Part shown: positions 1 to 6,538 of the stretch, piece by piece
How positions within the stretch are numbered: the stretch's first letter is position 1
How the letters are laid out: each line of letters begins with the position of its first letter
Assembly (NCBI GenBank): GCA_030639955.1
Contig: DAOWKH010000056.1
Location: 1 to 10,865, forward strand
DNA length: 10,865 nucleotides
Reading direction: 5' to 3'
Origin: Candidatus Omnitrophota bacterium
Lineage (GTDB): Bacteria > Omnitrophota > 4484-213
Program-made: the position numbers and the translations under genes
Notes under the pieces: model-generated
The model's database searches: none
The model's input: only the letters and a program-made list of their open reading frames with translations
Told to the model about the DNA's origin: nothing

Positions 1-42
1 AAGGAGATAAGAAATGAGAAAAGAGAGAGAAAGATAAAGCAT

Positions 43-101
43 AATTTTCAATTACCAATTTTCAATTATCATTTAATTAATTTTCAATTGAAAATTAATT
101 A
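43..101. repeat. AT-rich period-7 repeat merging into a 28-nt perfect palindrome at the kdsA stop
   Basis: Positions 43-70 are two 14-bp units differing at one base; each divides into two heptamers (AATTTTC, AATTACC, AATTTTC, AATTATC). A third AATTTTCAATT lies at 79-89, inside a perfect 28-nt palindrome (74-101) centred on CAATTG. The palindrome covers the kdsA stop codon and its last eight codons, so the protein tail NFQLKIN is written by repeat sequence. On either strand it could form an A/U-rich hairpin, but I see no clear U-run that would make it a convincing terminator. Confidence 0.7.
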
Positions 102-912
102 CCTCATCAATCTTTTTTACCACCGGCAATAATCTCTCCAACTCTGCAAAATCAATCATATTCGGCCCATCGCATAATGCCTTATCTGGCTCAGGATGGA
201 CCTCTAAAAATAAAGCATCGCAACCCATCGCCACTGCTGCGCGAGCCAAACCTGAAATGAATTTCCTTTCCCCGCCAGAGGTCTTTCCCTTCCCGCCGGG
301 CAACTGTGCACTATGTGTAGCATCATAGACCAGCGGATAGCCAAACTCGCGCATTATCGGAAGGGCTCTTAAATCGCTAACCAAATTATGATAACCAAAT
401 GATGCCCCCCTTTCACTAATCAAAATATTTCTATTGCCGGTGCTTTCTATTTTTTTAATAATGTTCAACACATCTGTGGGAGCAAGAAACTGTCCCTTTT
501 TTATATTTACTACCTTACAGGATTTACCGGCGGCTAAAACCAAATCCGTCTGGCGGCAGAGAAAAGCCGGGATTTGAATAATATCCAAAACCTCTTGCGC
601 CTGCTCAATTTCATTAGTCGAATGCACATCGCTTAAAACTGGGAGCTTAAATTTTTGCTTGAGCTCTGATAATATCTCCAGGCCCTTTCCTATTCCCGGC
701 CCGCGATAAGAATCGATAGAACTCCTGTTTGCCTTGTCATAACTTGATTTAAAGACAAAAGAAATATCATTCTTTTTGCAAATTTCCTTTATCCTCTCGG
801 CGGTCGCAAAACAATTCTCTCTGCTTTCAATCACGCAGGGCCCGGCAATCAAAACTAAAGGGTTATTCCCGCCAATTTTTACTTCACCTATTTTGATTTC
901 TTTCGCTAACAT
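73..912 (-). CDS. kdsA: 3-deoxy-8-phosphooctulonate synthase (Kdo-8-P synthase), metal-dependent type
   Basis: The enzyme condenses phosphoenolpyruvate with arabinose-5-phosphate to give Kdo-8-phosphate, the precursor of the Kdo that joins lipid A to the LPS core; it acts in the cytoplasm. At 279 aa it has normal family length and every signature: AGPCVIES (23-30), FKSSYDKANRSS (54-65), PVLSDVH (91-97), ERGASFGY (167-174), YDATHS (196-201) and EVHPEPDKALCDGP (237-250). Cys26, His200, Glu237 and Asp248 match the four metal ligands of the metal-requiring class (Aquifex type); the metal-free E. coli type has Asn in place of the cysteine. An SD-like AAAGGTGA at 917-924 lies inside the end of grpE and supports this start; the genes overlap by 7 nt. 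The last residues are encoded by an AT-rich palindrome and are probably not native to the family. It is the last gene of the seven-gene block. Confidence 0.96.
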   Translation of the reverse strand: MLAKEIKIGEVKIGGNNPLVLIAGPCVIESRENCFATAERIKEICKKNDISFVFKSSYDKANRSSIDSYRGPGIGKGLEILSELKQKFKLPVLSDVHSTNEIEQAQEVLDIIQIPAFLCRQTDLVLAAGKSCKVVNIKKGQFLAPTDVLNIIKKIESTGNRNILISERGASFGYHNLVSDLRALPIMREFGYPLVYDATHSAQLPGGKGKTSGGERKFISGLARAAVAMGCDALFLEVHPEPDKALCDGPNMIDFAELERLLPVVKKIDEVINFQLKIN

Positions 913-1367
913 TTGCTCACCTTTACTAACGCTGGTCTAACCAATCTCCCTCTAAACCTATACCCCGGCTGTATTTCTTCAATAACTGTATCCTCCAAAT
1001 GCTCATTAGATTCTATTTGCATTACTGCGTGGTGGACTTGAGGGTCAAATTTCTCTCCCTCGCTTTTTATCTTTTCTAATCCCTCTTTTCCCAGGATATC
1101 CCTAAACTGGTTATAGATTATCTCAATTCCTTTGAGCAATTTCTTATCATGCTTGGCTAAATTCTTTAAAGCGTGCTCAAAGTTATCCAAGGCCGGCAGG
1201 AGTTGTTTAATCAGCTCATAGTTGGCGTATTTTGCAAACTCTGCTTTTTCCTTGTCTAATCGCTTACGACTATTCTCAAACTCTGCCCGCAATCTCAACA
1301 GAGAATCGTTGCATTCAGCTAATCTCTTGGATAAAGAAATTCGTTTTTTTCCTTTCTTCTCAACCAT
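906..1367 (-). CDS. grpE: GrpE, nucleotide exchange factor of DnaK
   Basis: GrpE forms a cytoplasmic dimer that releases ADP from the Hsp70 chaperone DnaK. The 153-aa product has a charged N-terminal helix (about 12-48) suited to the dimeric coiled coil, the LLPALDNFEHAL segment (56-67), the four-helix-bundle stretch KGIEIIYNQF (79-88), FDPQVHHAVM (107-116), and the C-terminal beta-wing QPGYRFRGRLVRPALVKV (133-150). It is shorter than E. coli GrpE, mainly through a short N-terminal tail. No Shine-Dalgarno sequence is visible before the ATG, and only 8 nt separate it from the upstream glycosyltransferase, so translation probably depends on coupling. GrpE usually sits with hrcA, dnaK or dnaJ. 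Here it lies between LPS-type glycosyltransferases and kdsA, with none of those partners in view and no CIRCE-like inverted repeat noticed. Confidence 0.95.
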   Translation of the reverse strand: MVEKKGKKRISLSKRLAECNDSLLRLRAEFENSRKRLDKEKAEFAKYANYELIKQLLPALDNFEHALKNLAKHDKKLLKGIEIIYNQFRDILGKEGLEKIKSEGEKFDPQVHHAVMQIESNEHLEDTVIEEIQPGYRFRGRLVRPALVKVSKC

Positions 1368-1375
1368 AACGGGGC

Positions 1376-2404
1376 TTATTTTAACATACTTCTTCTATCT
1401 ATGTCAATCTTTGCCAATACCTCATCTACGCTTATTGCCTGCATACAGCGATTTTGAGAGCAGTTGAGCTCATAGCAGGGCAAGGGGCAACCGACATCCT
1501 TTTGAATTACTCTCCAATTTTTCCGCTGGCTATAAGGACCGGTTATCTTAAAAGAGGTGGGGCCAAACAAAGCAATCACCTTGCAACCCAAAGCCACAGC
1601 GATATGCATTGGTCCGGAATCATTAGCAATCACTAAATCTGCTTTTTTAAACAACGCCCCTAATTGTTTTAAAGTTGTTTTTCCTGCTGCCAATATAGGT
1701 TTATTCTGCATCAAAGAAGAAATCTCCTCTGCCAATTCTCTATCCTTTCCCCCTCCTGTAATTATCACCTTTGCCTTATATTGCCCAATGAGTTTATCTC
1801 CCAAGCGAGCAAAATTTTCTAACGGCCATCGCTTTAATTCCCAGTTCCCGCCCGGATTTAAAATAACCAAAAAATCCTTCTTATCTATTCTGTTTTTATT
1901 TAGAAAATCATCTACCCATTGCCTATCTTTGGAAGAGAGAAAGAAATGATTATTTTCTTCTCTCTTTACTCCCAGAAAATAAGCCAATTCTAAAAAACAC
2001 TCTGCCCGATGGACATCTTTCTTAGATGGCTCAATCTTTTTATTAAGAAATATTGATTTTCTCCCTTTCTTATAACCTATGCGCAGGGGAATACCGGCTA
2101 AAAAAATGAGAAAAGAACGGGTAAAAGAAGGGGTTAGCAGAAAAGCGAGATCAAACTTTTTTTTCTGCAATAAAAAGACGAGTTTAAGCCCTCTGAGAAA
2201 ATTCTTTAATCCTTTTGTCTCGGGTTGGAAAATAATCTCATCAATATCTGGATTTTCTTCTAAAATCTCCTTACAGCGGGGGGTGATTAAAGAAGAGATG
2301 GACACGGCCGGAAATCTATTTTTTAATGCCCGAATTAGAGCTGTAGAAAACAAAACATCCCCGCGCCAGTTGGGGTGAATGATAAGAATCCTTTCAGGTT
2401 TCAT
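1376..2404 (-). CDS. Glycosyltransferase family 9, lipopolysaccharide heptosyltransferase-like
   Basis: GT9 enzymes such as WaaC and WaaF transfer heptose from ADP-heptose onto the LPS inner core at the inner face of the cytoplasmic membrane. The 342-aa protein has the two-domain GT-B pattern: an N-terminal IHPNWRGDVLFSTALIRAL segment (9-27) with the family GD pair, a nucleotide-sugar domain opening with NPGGNWELKRWP (183-194), ITGGGKDRELA (215-225), and the ADP-heptose-side motif NDSGPMHIA (261-269) followed by FGPT (280-283). Four cysteines near the end (306, 310, 315, 320) resemble those of heptosyltransferase II-like proteins. It starts at an ATGA overlap with the GT4 gene. The acceptor and exact sugar cannot be read from sequence, so I give no symbol; WaaF-like is the best guess. 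Confidence 0.9.
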   Translation of the reverse strand: MKPERILIIHPNWRGDVLFSTALIRALKNRFPAVSISSLITPRCKEILEENPDIDEIIFQPETKGLKNFLRGLKLVFLLQKKKFDLAFLLTPSFTRSFLIFLAGIPLRIGYKKGRKSIFLNKKIEPSKKDVHRAECFLELAYFLGVKREENNHFFLSSKDRQWVDDFLNKNRIDKKDFLVILNPGGNWELKRWPLENFARLGDKLIGQYKAKVIITGGGKDRELAEEISSLMQNKPILAAGKTTLKQLGALFKKADLVIANDSGPMHIAVALGCKVIALFGPTSFKITGPYSQRKNWRVIQKDVGCPLPCYELNCSQNRCMQAISVDEVLAKIDIDRRSMLK

Positions 2405-3492
2405 CCCGCTACAACCTCTCTATAAACTTCCTCCGTCTGCTCCACCATTCTTTCCAGAGAAAATCTCTCTCTGACCGTCTCTTTTGCTTTTCTGCCAATT
2501 TCTTCAGCTATTTCTCTATTTTCTAAAAGCCGCAAAATTGCTTGAGTTAATTCCCCTACATCTTTTGCAGGAACAAGTAAACCATTTTCCCCCTTTTCAA
2601 TAACATCCGATATTCCCCCCACCTGTGAGGCAATCACCGGTTTAGCCATTGCCATTGCCTCCAAGAGTGAAAGGCCCAACCCCTCCTGCAGAGAGGGAAG
2701 GACAAAGACATTCAGGATTGACAAAATTTCCTCTGTATCGGCAAGTGCACCCAAGAAAAAAACCCTCTCGGCAATACCCAACTCTTTGCTTAAATTTTTT
2801 AATTCCTGCTTGATTTTACCCTCACCAACAATAACCAACTGGACGTCTGGTTTGGTTTTTAATACTTTAGACATCGCCATAATTAGATACCTTATCCCTT
2901 TTACCGGCGAAAGACGGGCAATAACTCCAATGACATCCCCTTTTTCTCTTAATCCATATTTTCTTCGTAATATTGAAAAATCGGGCAAAGTTAAATTGTC
3001 TTTAATCCTTACGCCATTAGGAATTAAGGCAATCTTGGAAGGAGCAACTCTGAAATCTTTTATTAAATGCTCTTCTACCGGCTGGCTAATAGCAATTACC
3101 TTTCTCCCCCAGCAGGGAAAAAATATCCTCCCTAAATGCGGCTGAAAAAAACCGTGGCAGGTAGTCAAGTAAGGCACAGCCGTAATTTTAGATAGATAAA
3201 AAGCAAGCGCTTGGCTAACCCGCGTCTGGCAATGAATCAGTCCTGTTTCTTTTTCTCTTATTAATTTTATTAATTTAGGAAGCGTAAAAAATATCTTCGG
3301 GCTGAGTTCGCTCTTTGTTTTGATATTTAAGGGAAAGAAAAGGACCTTTTTATCTAAGGCGAGGATAAAATCTCCCGCCGAGGAGGCAATAACTACATTG
3401 TGTCCTTTTCGAACCAACCCCCGAGAAAGATTAGTTAGATATTTACTAATCCCGCCAATATTAAAATGCGTGGCTAACAAAAGAATATTCAT
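2401..3492 (-). CDS. Glycosyltransferase family 4 (GT-B fold)
   Basis: This is a retaining GT4 glycosyltransferase using a nucleotide-sugar donor, probably for envelope glycan. The 363 aa comprise an N-terminal acceptor domain with the glycine-rich start GGISKYLTNLSRGL (13-26) and TTCHGFF (110-116), the linker IPNGV (157-161), and a C-terminal donor domain with GVIARLSPVKGIRYLI (189-204), LVIVGEGKIKQEL (219-231) and the E-x7-E motif EGLGLSLLE (270-278). The segment GGISDVIEKGENGLLVP (292-308) is typical of the family. No signal peptide or membrane span is seen. The start MNILLLATHFNIGG is the canonical GT4 opening and sits 32 nt inside the end of the nucleotidyltransferase gene; no strong SD is visible. 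Donor and acceptor are unknown. Confidence 0.92.
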   Translation of the reverse strand: MNILLLATHFNIGGISKYLTNLSRGLVRKGHNVVIASSAGDFILALDKKVLFFPLNIKTKSELSPKIFFTLPKLIKLIREKETGLIHCQTRVSQALAFYLSKITAVPYLTTCHGFFQPHLGRIFFPCWGRKVIAISQPVEEHLIKDFRVAPSKIALIPNGVRIKDNLTLPDFSILRRKYGLREKGDVIGVIARLSPVKGIRYLIMAMSKVLKTKPDVQLVIVGEGKIKQELKNLSKELGIAERVFFLGALADTEEILSILNVFVLPSLQEGLGLSLLEAMAMAKPVIASQVGGISDVIEKGENGLLVPAKDVGELTQAILRLLENREIAEEIGRKAKETVRERFSLERMVEQTEEVYREVVAG

Positions 3493-4228
3493 CTATACTG
3501 CCAATATCAAGCCATCTCCCGCGGGCAATAAAGCCGTAGACCTCATCGTTTTGGGCGAGCCATCGGATATAAGTCCCTGAACTGTCTGCTGAGTTCTTAC
3601 CTTGTTTTAGATATTGGTTAATTAAAGAAATCTTTTGGGTAGGAAAAAAATAAATACAAGTGGAAATTAAACATCTCTCTGGTGAGGAGGCTTGCCCGCC
3701 GAAGCCTTGGCGAAGGCGGGGTTTTTCCTGAAAATCTATAATTTTATTCTGATTATCTAATTCTACTACACCAAACCTCTCGGAGATCTGTTTGTCTTTA
3801 AGCGCATAAGTAACAATAGAACTGGCTGGCTTTCTGCTCTGGGCAAATTTTAAAAATGGTCCGAGGGAAAAAGAAAAGAGGTTATCGCCGCCAATCACCA
3901 ATAAATCATCCTTTATTTTTTCTTGTTGGATAACAAAATCAATGTCCCCGACTGCCCCCAAGCGATTGTCGGGAAATGTAGAATTGTTATGTAACAATTT
4001 AACTCTTTTCTTGCAGGGAGAATTATATTTCCTAAGCCACTTCTGAAATTGGGGGAAAAAATTTTTATTAGAAATAATAAAAATTTCATCCGCCATAACC
4101 GAATGAAATTTCTTTAAAATATATTCCAGAATCGGCTTATCTTTAACCAACAATAGAGCTTTTGGTTTTTGTTTAGTTAAAGGATAAAGTCGTGTTCCAT
4201 AACCCGCGGCTAAGATTAAAACCTTCAT
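3461..4228 (-). CDS. Sugar-phosphate nucleotidyltransferase (NTP_transferase family)
   Basis: The enzyme transfers an NMP from an NTP to a sugar-1-phosphate, giving an NDP-sugar. The 255-aa protein opens with the signature ILAAGYGTRLYPLT (5-18), followed by KPKALLLVKDKPILEY (21-36), which binds the nucleotide. GGDN (113-116) supplies the metal-binding aspartate, EKP (168-170) is the conserved sugar-loop motif, and GRWLDIGSIDEY (237-248) is the usual C-terminal motif of RfbA/GlmU-like enzymes. Directly after EKP it carries an extra RLRQGFGGQAS segment (171-181) encoded by a palindromic repeat. The gene overlaps the mutase by 4 nt (ATGA) and the GT4 gene by 32 nt. The mutase next door probably supplies its sugar-1-phosphate. 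Whether it makes UDP-, dTDP- or GDP-sugar cannot be told. Confidence 0.9.
   Translation of the reverse strand: MKVLILAAGYGTRLYPLTKQKPKALLLVKDKPILEYILKKFHSVMADEIFIISNKNFFPQFQKWLRKYNSPCKKRVKLLHNNSTFPDNRLGAVGDIDFVIQQEKIKDDLLVIGGDNLFSFSLGPFLKFAQSRKPASSIVTYALKDKQISERFGVVELDNQNKIIDFQEKPRLRQGFGGQASSPERCLISTCIYFFPTQKISLINQYLKQGKNSADSSGTYIRWLAQNDEVYGFIARGRWLDIGSIDEYSFVSHAF
3686..3721. repeat. GC-rich palindromic repeat read in frame as RQGFGGQ in the nucleotidyltransferase
   Basis: Within AT-rich coding sequence this GC-rich stretch has arms CCCGCC (3695-3700) and GGCGGG (3715-3720) around GAAGCCTTGGCGAA. On the coding strand it reads RLRQGFGGQAS, placed directly after the conserved EKP motif, where homologues simply continue. 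From memory, the same peptide recurs in unrelated proteins of several candidate phyla, which would fit a dispersed repeat. That recurrence is recalled and has not been checked. Confidence 0.75.
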
Positions 4229-5718
4229 ATCGCATCGGCAATTCTCTTACCCTGCTCAAGCATCTCCTTCGCCCTCTTTTCGCTTCTTGCCTCGGCATAG
4301 ATTCTCAAGATTGGTTCTGTTCCTGAGAACCGCATCAGAAGCCAGGAGCGATCATCACAAATCAGCTTTACTCCATCATATTTTTTAACCTTTACTACCT
4401 CTTTACCGATTAATCTCTGGGGTGGATTTTTTTTCAAATTCGCTATCAACTTCTTCTTTTTTTCCTGGGGATAATGGATATCAATCCGGGCATAGCGAAA
4501 TCTGCCAAATTCTTTTTCTATATCCTTGATAATCTCTAAAATTCCTCTCTTTTCGGCACAAAGCATTTCAATCAGCAATAAAGCCGAAAGAATCCCATCG
4601 CGTTCAAACAGATAATTCTTATATCCAATACCCCCGGATTCTTCTCCGCCGATCAAGATATCCTCTTTTTGCATTAAAGCCGAGATGTGTTTAAAACCTA
4701 TCGGCGTTTCATATAACTTCAGCTCATATCTTTGGGCAATATTCTCAACCAAAGAAGATGAGGAAACGGTCTTCACTACTCCACCAGTCCATTTTCTATA
4801 TTTCAGAAAATGAACTAAAGTTAGACATAGAATTAAAGAGGGGGTAATGAATTTTCCATCCGGGCGCAAGGCGCCGATGCGGTCGGCGTCTCCATCTGTT
4901 ATCACCGCTAAATCATAATCGCCATTCTTCATCAGCTTGACGGTCTCTTTCAAATTTTTGGGAATGGGCTCAGGGTTTATTCCCGGGAATAAGGGGTTTT
5001 GTTCACCATGGATAGTAGTTACTTTGATATTCGTATCCTTCAATAAATCTCCGATAACAACATCACCAGTGCCAAACATTGAATCTACCAGTATCTTCCA
5101 CTTTTTTTTACTCGATTTTAGCAATCTGAAATCAACATAGGTTTTGATAAACTTCTTATAGTCGGACAAAAAATTGGCAATCTCCAAATTCCCTGATTTC
5201 TTGCACTTCTCCCAATCCAGAATTTTTACACTGTTTTTTTTTAATAACCTCTCTATTTGCTGAGTAGCATCTGATTCTAACGAACCGCCAAAACTCCCTT
5301 TTATCTTTATTCCGTTGAAATAAAAGGGATTATGGCTGGCACTAATCATAACCCCCCCAGCGGCTTTTTTGTTCACAATGCTAAAACTCAACGCCGGGGT
5401 AGAGCAACTCTGTTTGCTCAAAATAACCTTTATATTGTTGGCGACTAAAACGCGGCTTACAGTTTGGGCAAACTCAGGCGATAAAAAGCGGGTATCATAA
5501 CCGACAATTATTTGCGGTTTGCGCCTGCTCGCCGAAGCCTTGCCCGTCCTCCGCAGAAGCTTTGCTTCGGAGGATGGAGCGTAGGCGGGGTTAGCGCTTT
5601 GCGATGTTTGCTTAAAATAATCAGCGATTGCCTGAGCAACTATTTCTACATTCTCAAAAGTAAAATCTTTGGCAATCTCTGCTCGCCAGCCATCAGTGCC
5701 AAATTTTATTGCCTTCAT
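4225..5718 (-). CDS. Phosphoglucomutase/phosphomannomutase (alpha-D-phosphohexomutase family)
   Basis: The enzyme interconverts hexose-6-phosphate and hexose-1-phosphate through a phosphoserine, feeding sugar nucleotide synthesis. All four active-site loops are present in order: GVMISASHNP (122-131) with phosphoserine Ser128, the Mg-binding DGDADR (275-280), the sugar-specificity loop GGEESGG (357-363), and the phosphate-binding RFSGTEP (463-469). The N-terminus KFGTDGWRAEIA (5-16) is classic. At 497 aa it is somewhat longer than usual for this subgroup; the excess is about residues 39-68, between the first helix and strand IIVGYD, encoded by a GC-rich palindromic repeat. A good SD (AAGGAG, 5726-5731) lies 7 nt before the ATG, inside the end of rpe, with a 26-nt gene overlap. 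Preference for glucose or mannose cannot be settled. Confidence 0.93.
   Translation of the reverse strand: MKAIKFGTDGWRAEIAKDFTFENVEIVAQAIADYFKQTSQSANPAYAPSSEAKLLRRTGKASASRRKPQIIVGYDTRFLSPEFAQTVSRVLVANNIKVILSKQSCSTPALSFSIVNKKAAGGVMISASHNPFYFNGIKIKGSFGGSLESDATQQIERLLKKNSVKILDWEKCKKSGNLEIANFLSDYKKFIKTYVDFRLLKSSKKKWKILVDSMFGTGDVVIGDLLKDTNIKVTTIHGEQNPLFPGINPEPIPKNLKETVKLMKNGDYDLAVITDGDADRIGALRPDGKFITPSLILCLTLVHFLKYRKWTGGVVKTVSSSSLVENIAQRYELKLYETPIGFKHISALMQKEDILIGGEESGGIGYKNYLFERDGILSALLLIEMLCAEKRGILEIIKDIEKEFGRFRYARIDIHYPQEKKKKLIANLKKNPPQRLIGKEVVKVKKYDGVKLICDDRSWLLMRFSGTEPILRIYAEARSEKRAKEMLEQGKRIADAI
5521..5600. repeat. Nested GC-rich hairpin repeat within the phosphohexomutase gene
   Basis: On the coding strand TCCTCCG pairs with CGGAGGA, enclosing AAGC-AAA-GCTT, with a three-base bulge on one side. 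Outside it, CGCCTACGC and GCGAGCAGGCG give a partly matching second stem. The encoded peptide (about residues 42-67: NPAYAPSSEAKLLRR, then TGKASASRRK) falls in a loop before the conserved strand IIVGYD and does not resemble the family. It looks like a composite of two short repeats, because the centre is a complete hairpin on its own. The reading frame is preserved. Confidence 0.75.
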
Positions 5719-6361
5719 CTTTCATCTCCTTGATTATCTTCTGCGGCTCTCTTTCTCCCCGGTAGGTCTCCGAAAAGATAGCCGAAGCGGCTACTAATAT
5801 ATTCGCCCCTGCTTTTATCACATCCCTAAAATTGGTTAAATTGATCCCCCCATCTAACTCGATATCTCCTTTCCATCTCCTTCTTAGCTGTTTAATCTTG
5901 GGAATAACTTCTTGCTTAAATTTCTGTCCGGCAAAGCCGGGCTGGACACTCATCAGCAAAACAAAATCAACTTCAGAAAGCAGGCTTTCTACTGCTGACA
6001 AAGGTGTCTGGGGATTTAAGGCAATACCTGCCTTTACTCCCAGAGATTTAATCTGTCCGATAACTTCTGAAGCATTTTGTTTAATAACTTCAATATGAAC
6101 ACTGAGTAAATCAGCACCAGCAGAGACAAAATCAGAAATGAACTTTTCTGGCTCCTCGATCATCAGGTGCACATCCAGGGGAATAACAGTTTCTTTTTTT
6201 ATCGTTTTCACCAGCAAAGGCCCAAAGGTAATATTGGGCACAAAATGCCCATCCATCACATCAATATGCACCAAATCGGCGTTATTAATCTTTTTTAATT
6301 CACCTTTCAAATCGGCAAAATCAGCCGATAAGATACTCGGAGCAACCTTGATTTTTAACAT
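5693..6361 (-). CDS. rpe: Ribulose-phosphate 3-epimerase
   Basis: Rpe interconverts ribulose-5-phosphate and xylulose-5-phosphate in the pentose phosphate pathway; ribulose-5-phosphate is also the source of arabinose-5-phosphate for KdsA. The 222-aa TIM barrel has all family motifs: APSILSADFA (7-16), HIDVMDGHFVPN (32-43), LDVHLM (62-67), VQPGFAGQKF (139-148) and ELDGGIN (168-174). Metal ligands His32, Asp34, His65 and Asp170 are present; the two aspartates are the acid/base pair. The phosphate-binding segment reads VAASAIF where most homologues have VAGSAIF, a conservative change. No SD is visible before the ATG; the leader is plain A/T. It heads the seven-gene block and its end carries the ribosome binding site of the next gene. 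Confidence 0.96.
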   Translation of the reverse strand: MLKIKVAPSILSADFADLKGELKKINNADLVHIDVMDGHFVPNITFGPLLVKTIKKETVIPLDVHLMIEEPEKFISDFVSAGADLLSVHIEVIKQNASEVIGQIKSLGVKAGIALNPQTPLSAVESLLSEVDFVLLMSVQPGFAGQKFKQEVIPKIKQLRRRWKGDIELDGGINLTNFRDVIKAGANILVAASAIFSETYRGEREPQKIIKEMKDEGNKIWH

Positions 6362-6388
6362 AGTAAATTATTAAAATTATTGCTAATT

Positions 6389-6515
6389 AAACCCCAATGC
6401 CCAAACCCCAATGCCCAACCAAACCCTAAATCCTAAACCCCAATTATCCCTTCTTCTGTTTGGGATTTTGAGCATTGGGATTTGATTGGTCATTGGTCAT
6501 TGAGATTTGGGATTT
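6389..6515. repeat. Paired C-rich and G-rich period-7 arrays filling the M16-rpe gap
   Basis: The left arm (6389-6443) opens with two perfect copies of a 14-bp unit, AAACCCCAATGCCC, and continues as degenerate heptamers (AAACCCT, AAATCCT, AAACCCC). The right arm (6462-6515) holds GGGATTT, GAGCATT, GGGATTT, GGTCATT, GGTCATT, GAGATTT and GGGATTT, with short phase slips. The arms are roughly complementary, so a long imperfect stem around the loop TATCCCTTCTTCTG is possible. I find no open reading frame of note and no convincing promoter here, although the transcript for the seven-gene block would have to start in or read through this region. Confidence 0.75.
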
Positions 6516-6538
6516 ATTAAAAGTTTTTAACTTTTGAC

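Noticed and set aside
14..37. Plus-strand mini-ORF (ATG at 14, seven codons) preceded by AAGGAG at the left edge
   Set aside because: It is far too short, lies in a purine-rich run where AAGGAG is expected by chance, and has no promoter or family support.
6389..6515. CRISPR array
   Set aside because: The units are 7 or 14 bp with no unique spacers, and no cas genes are present.
6519..6535. AAAAGTT-TTT-AACTTTT hairpin just after the M16 stop, as an intrinsic terminator
   Set aside because: The stem is only seven mostly A/U pairs and no clean U-run follows, so it would be weak; transcription may well continue to rpe.
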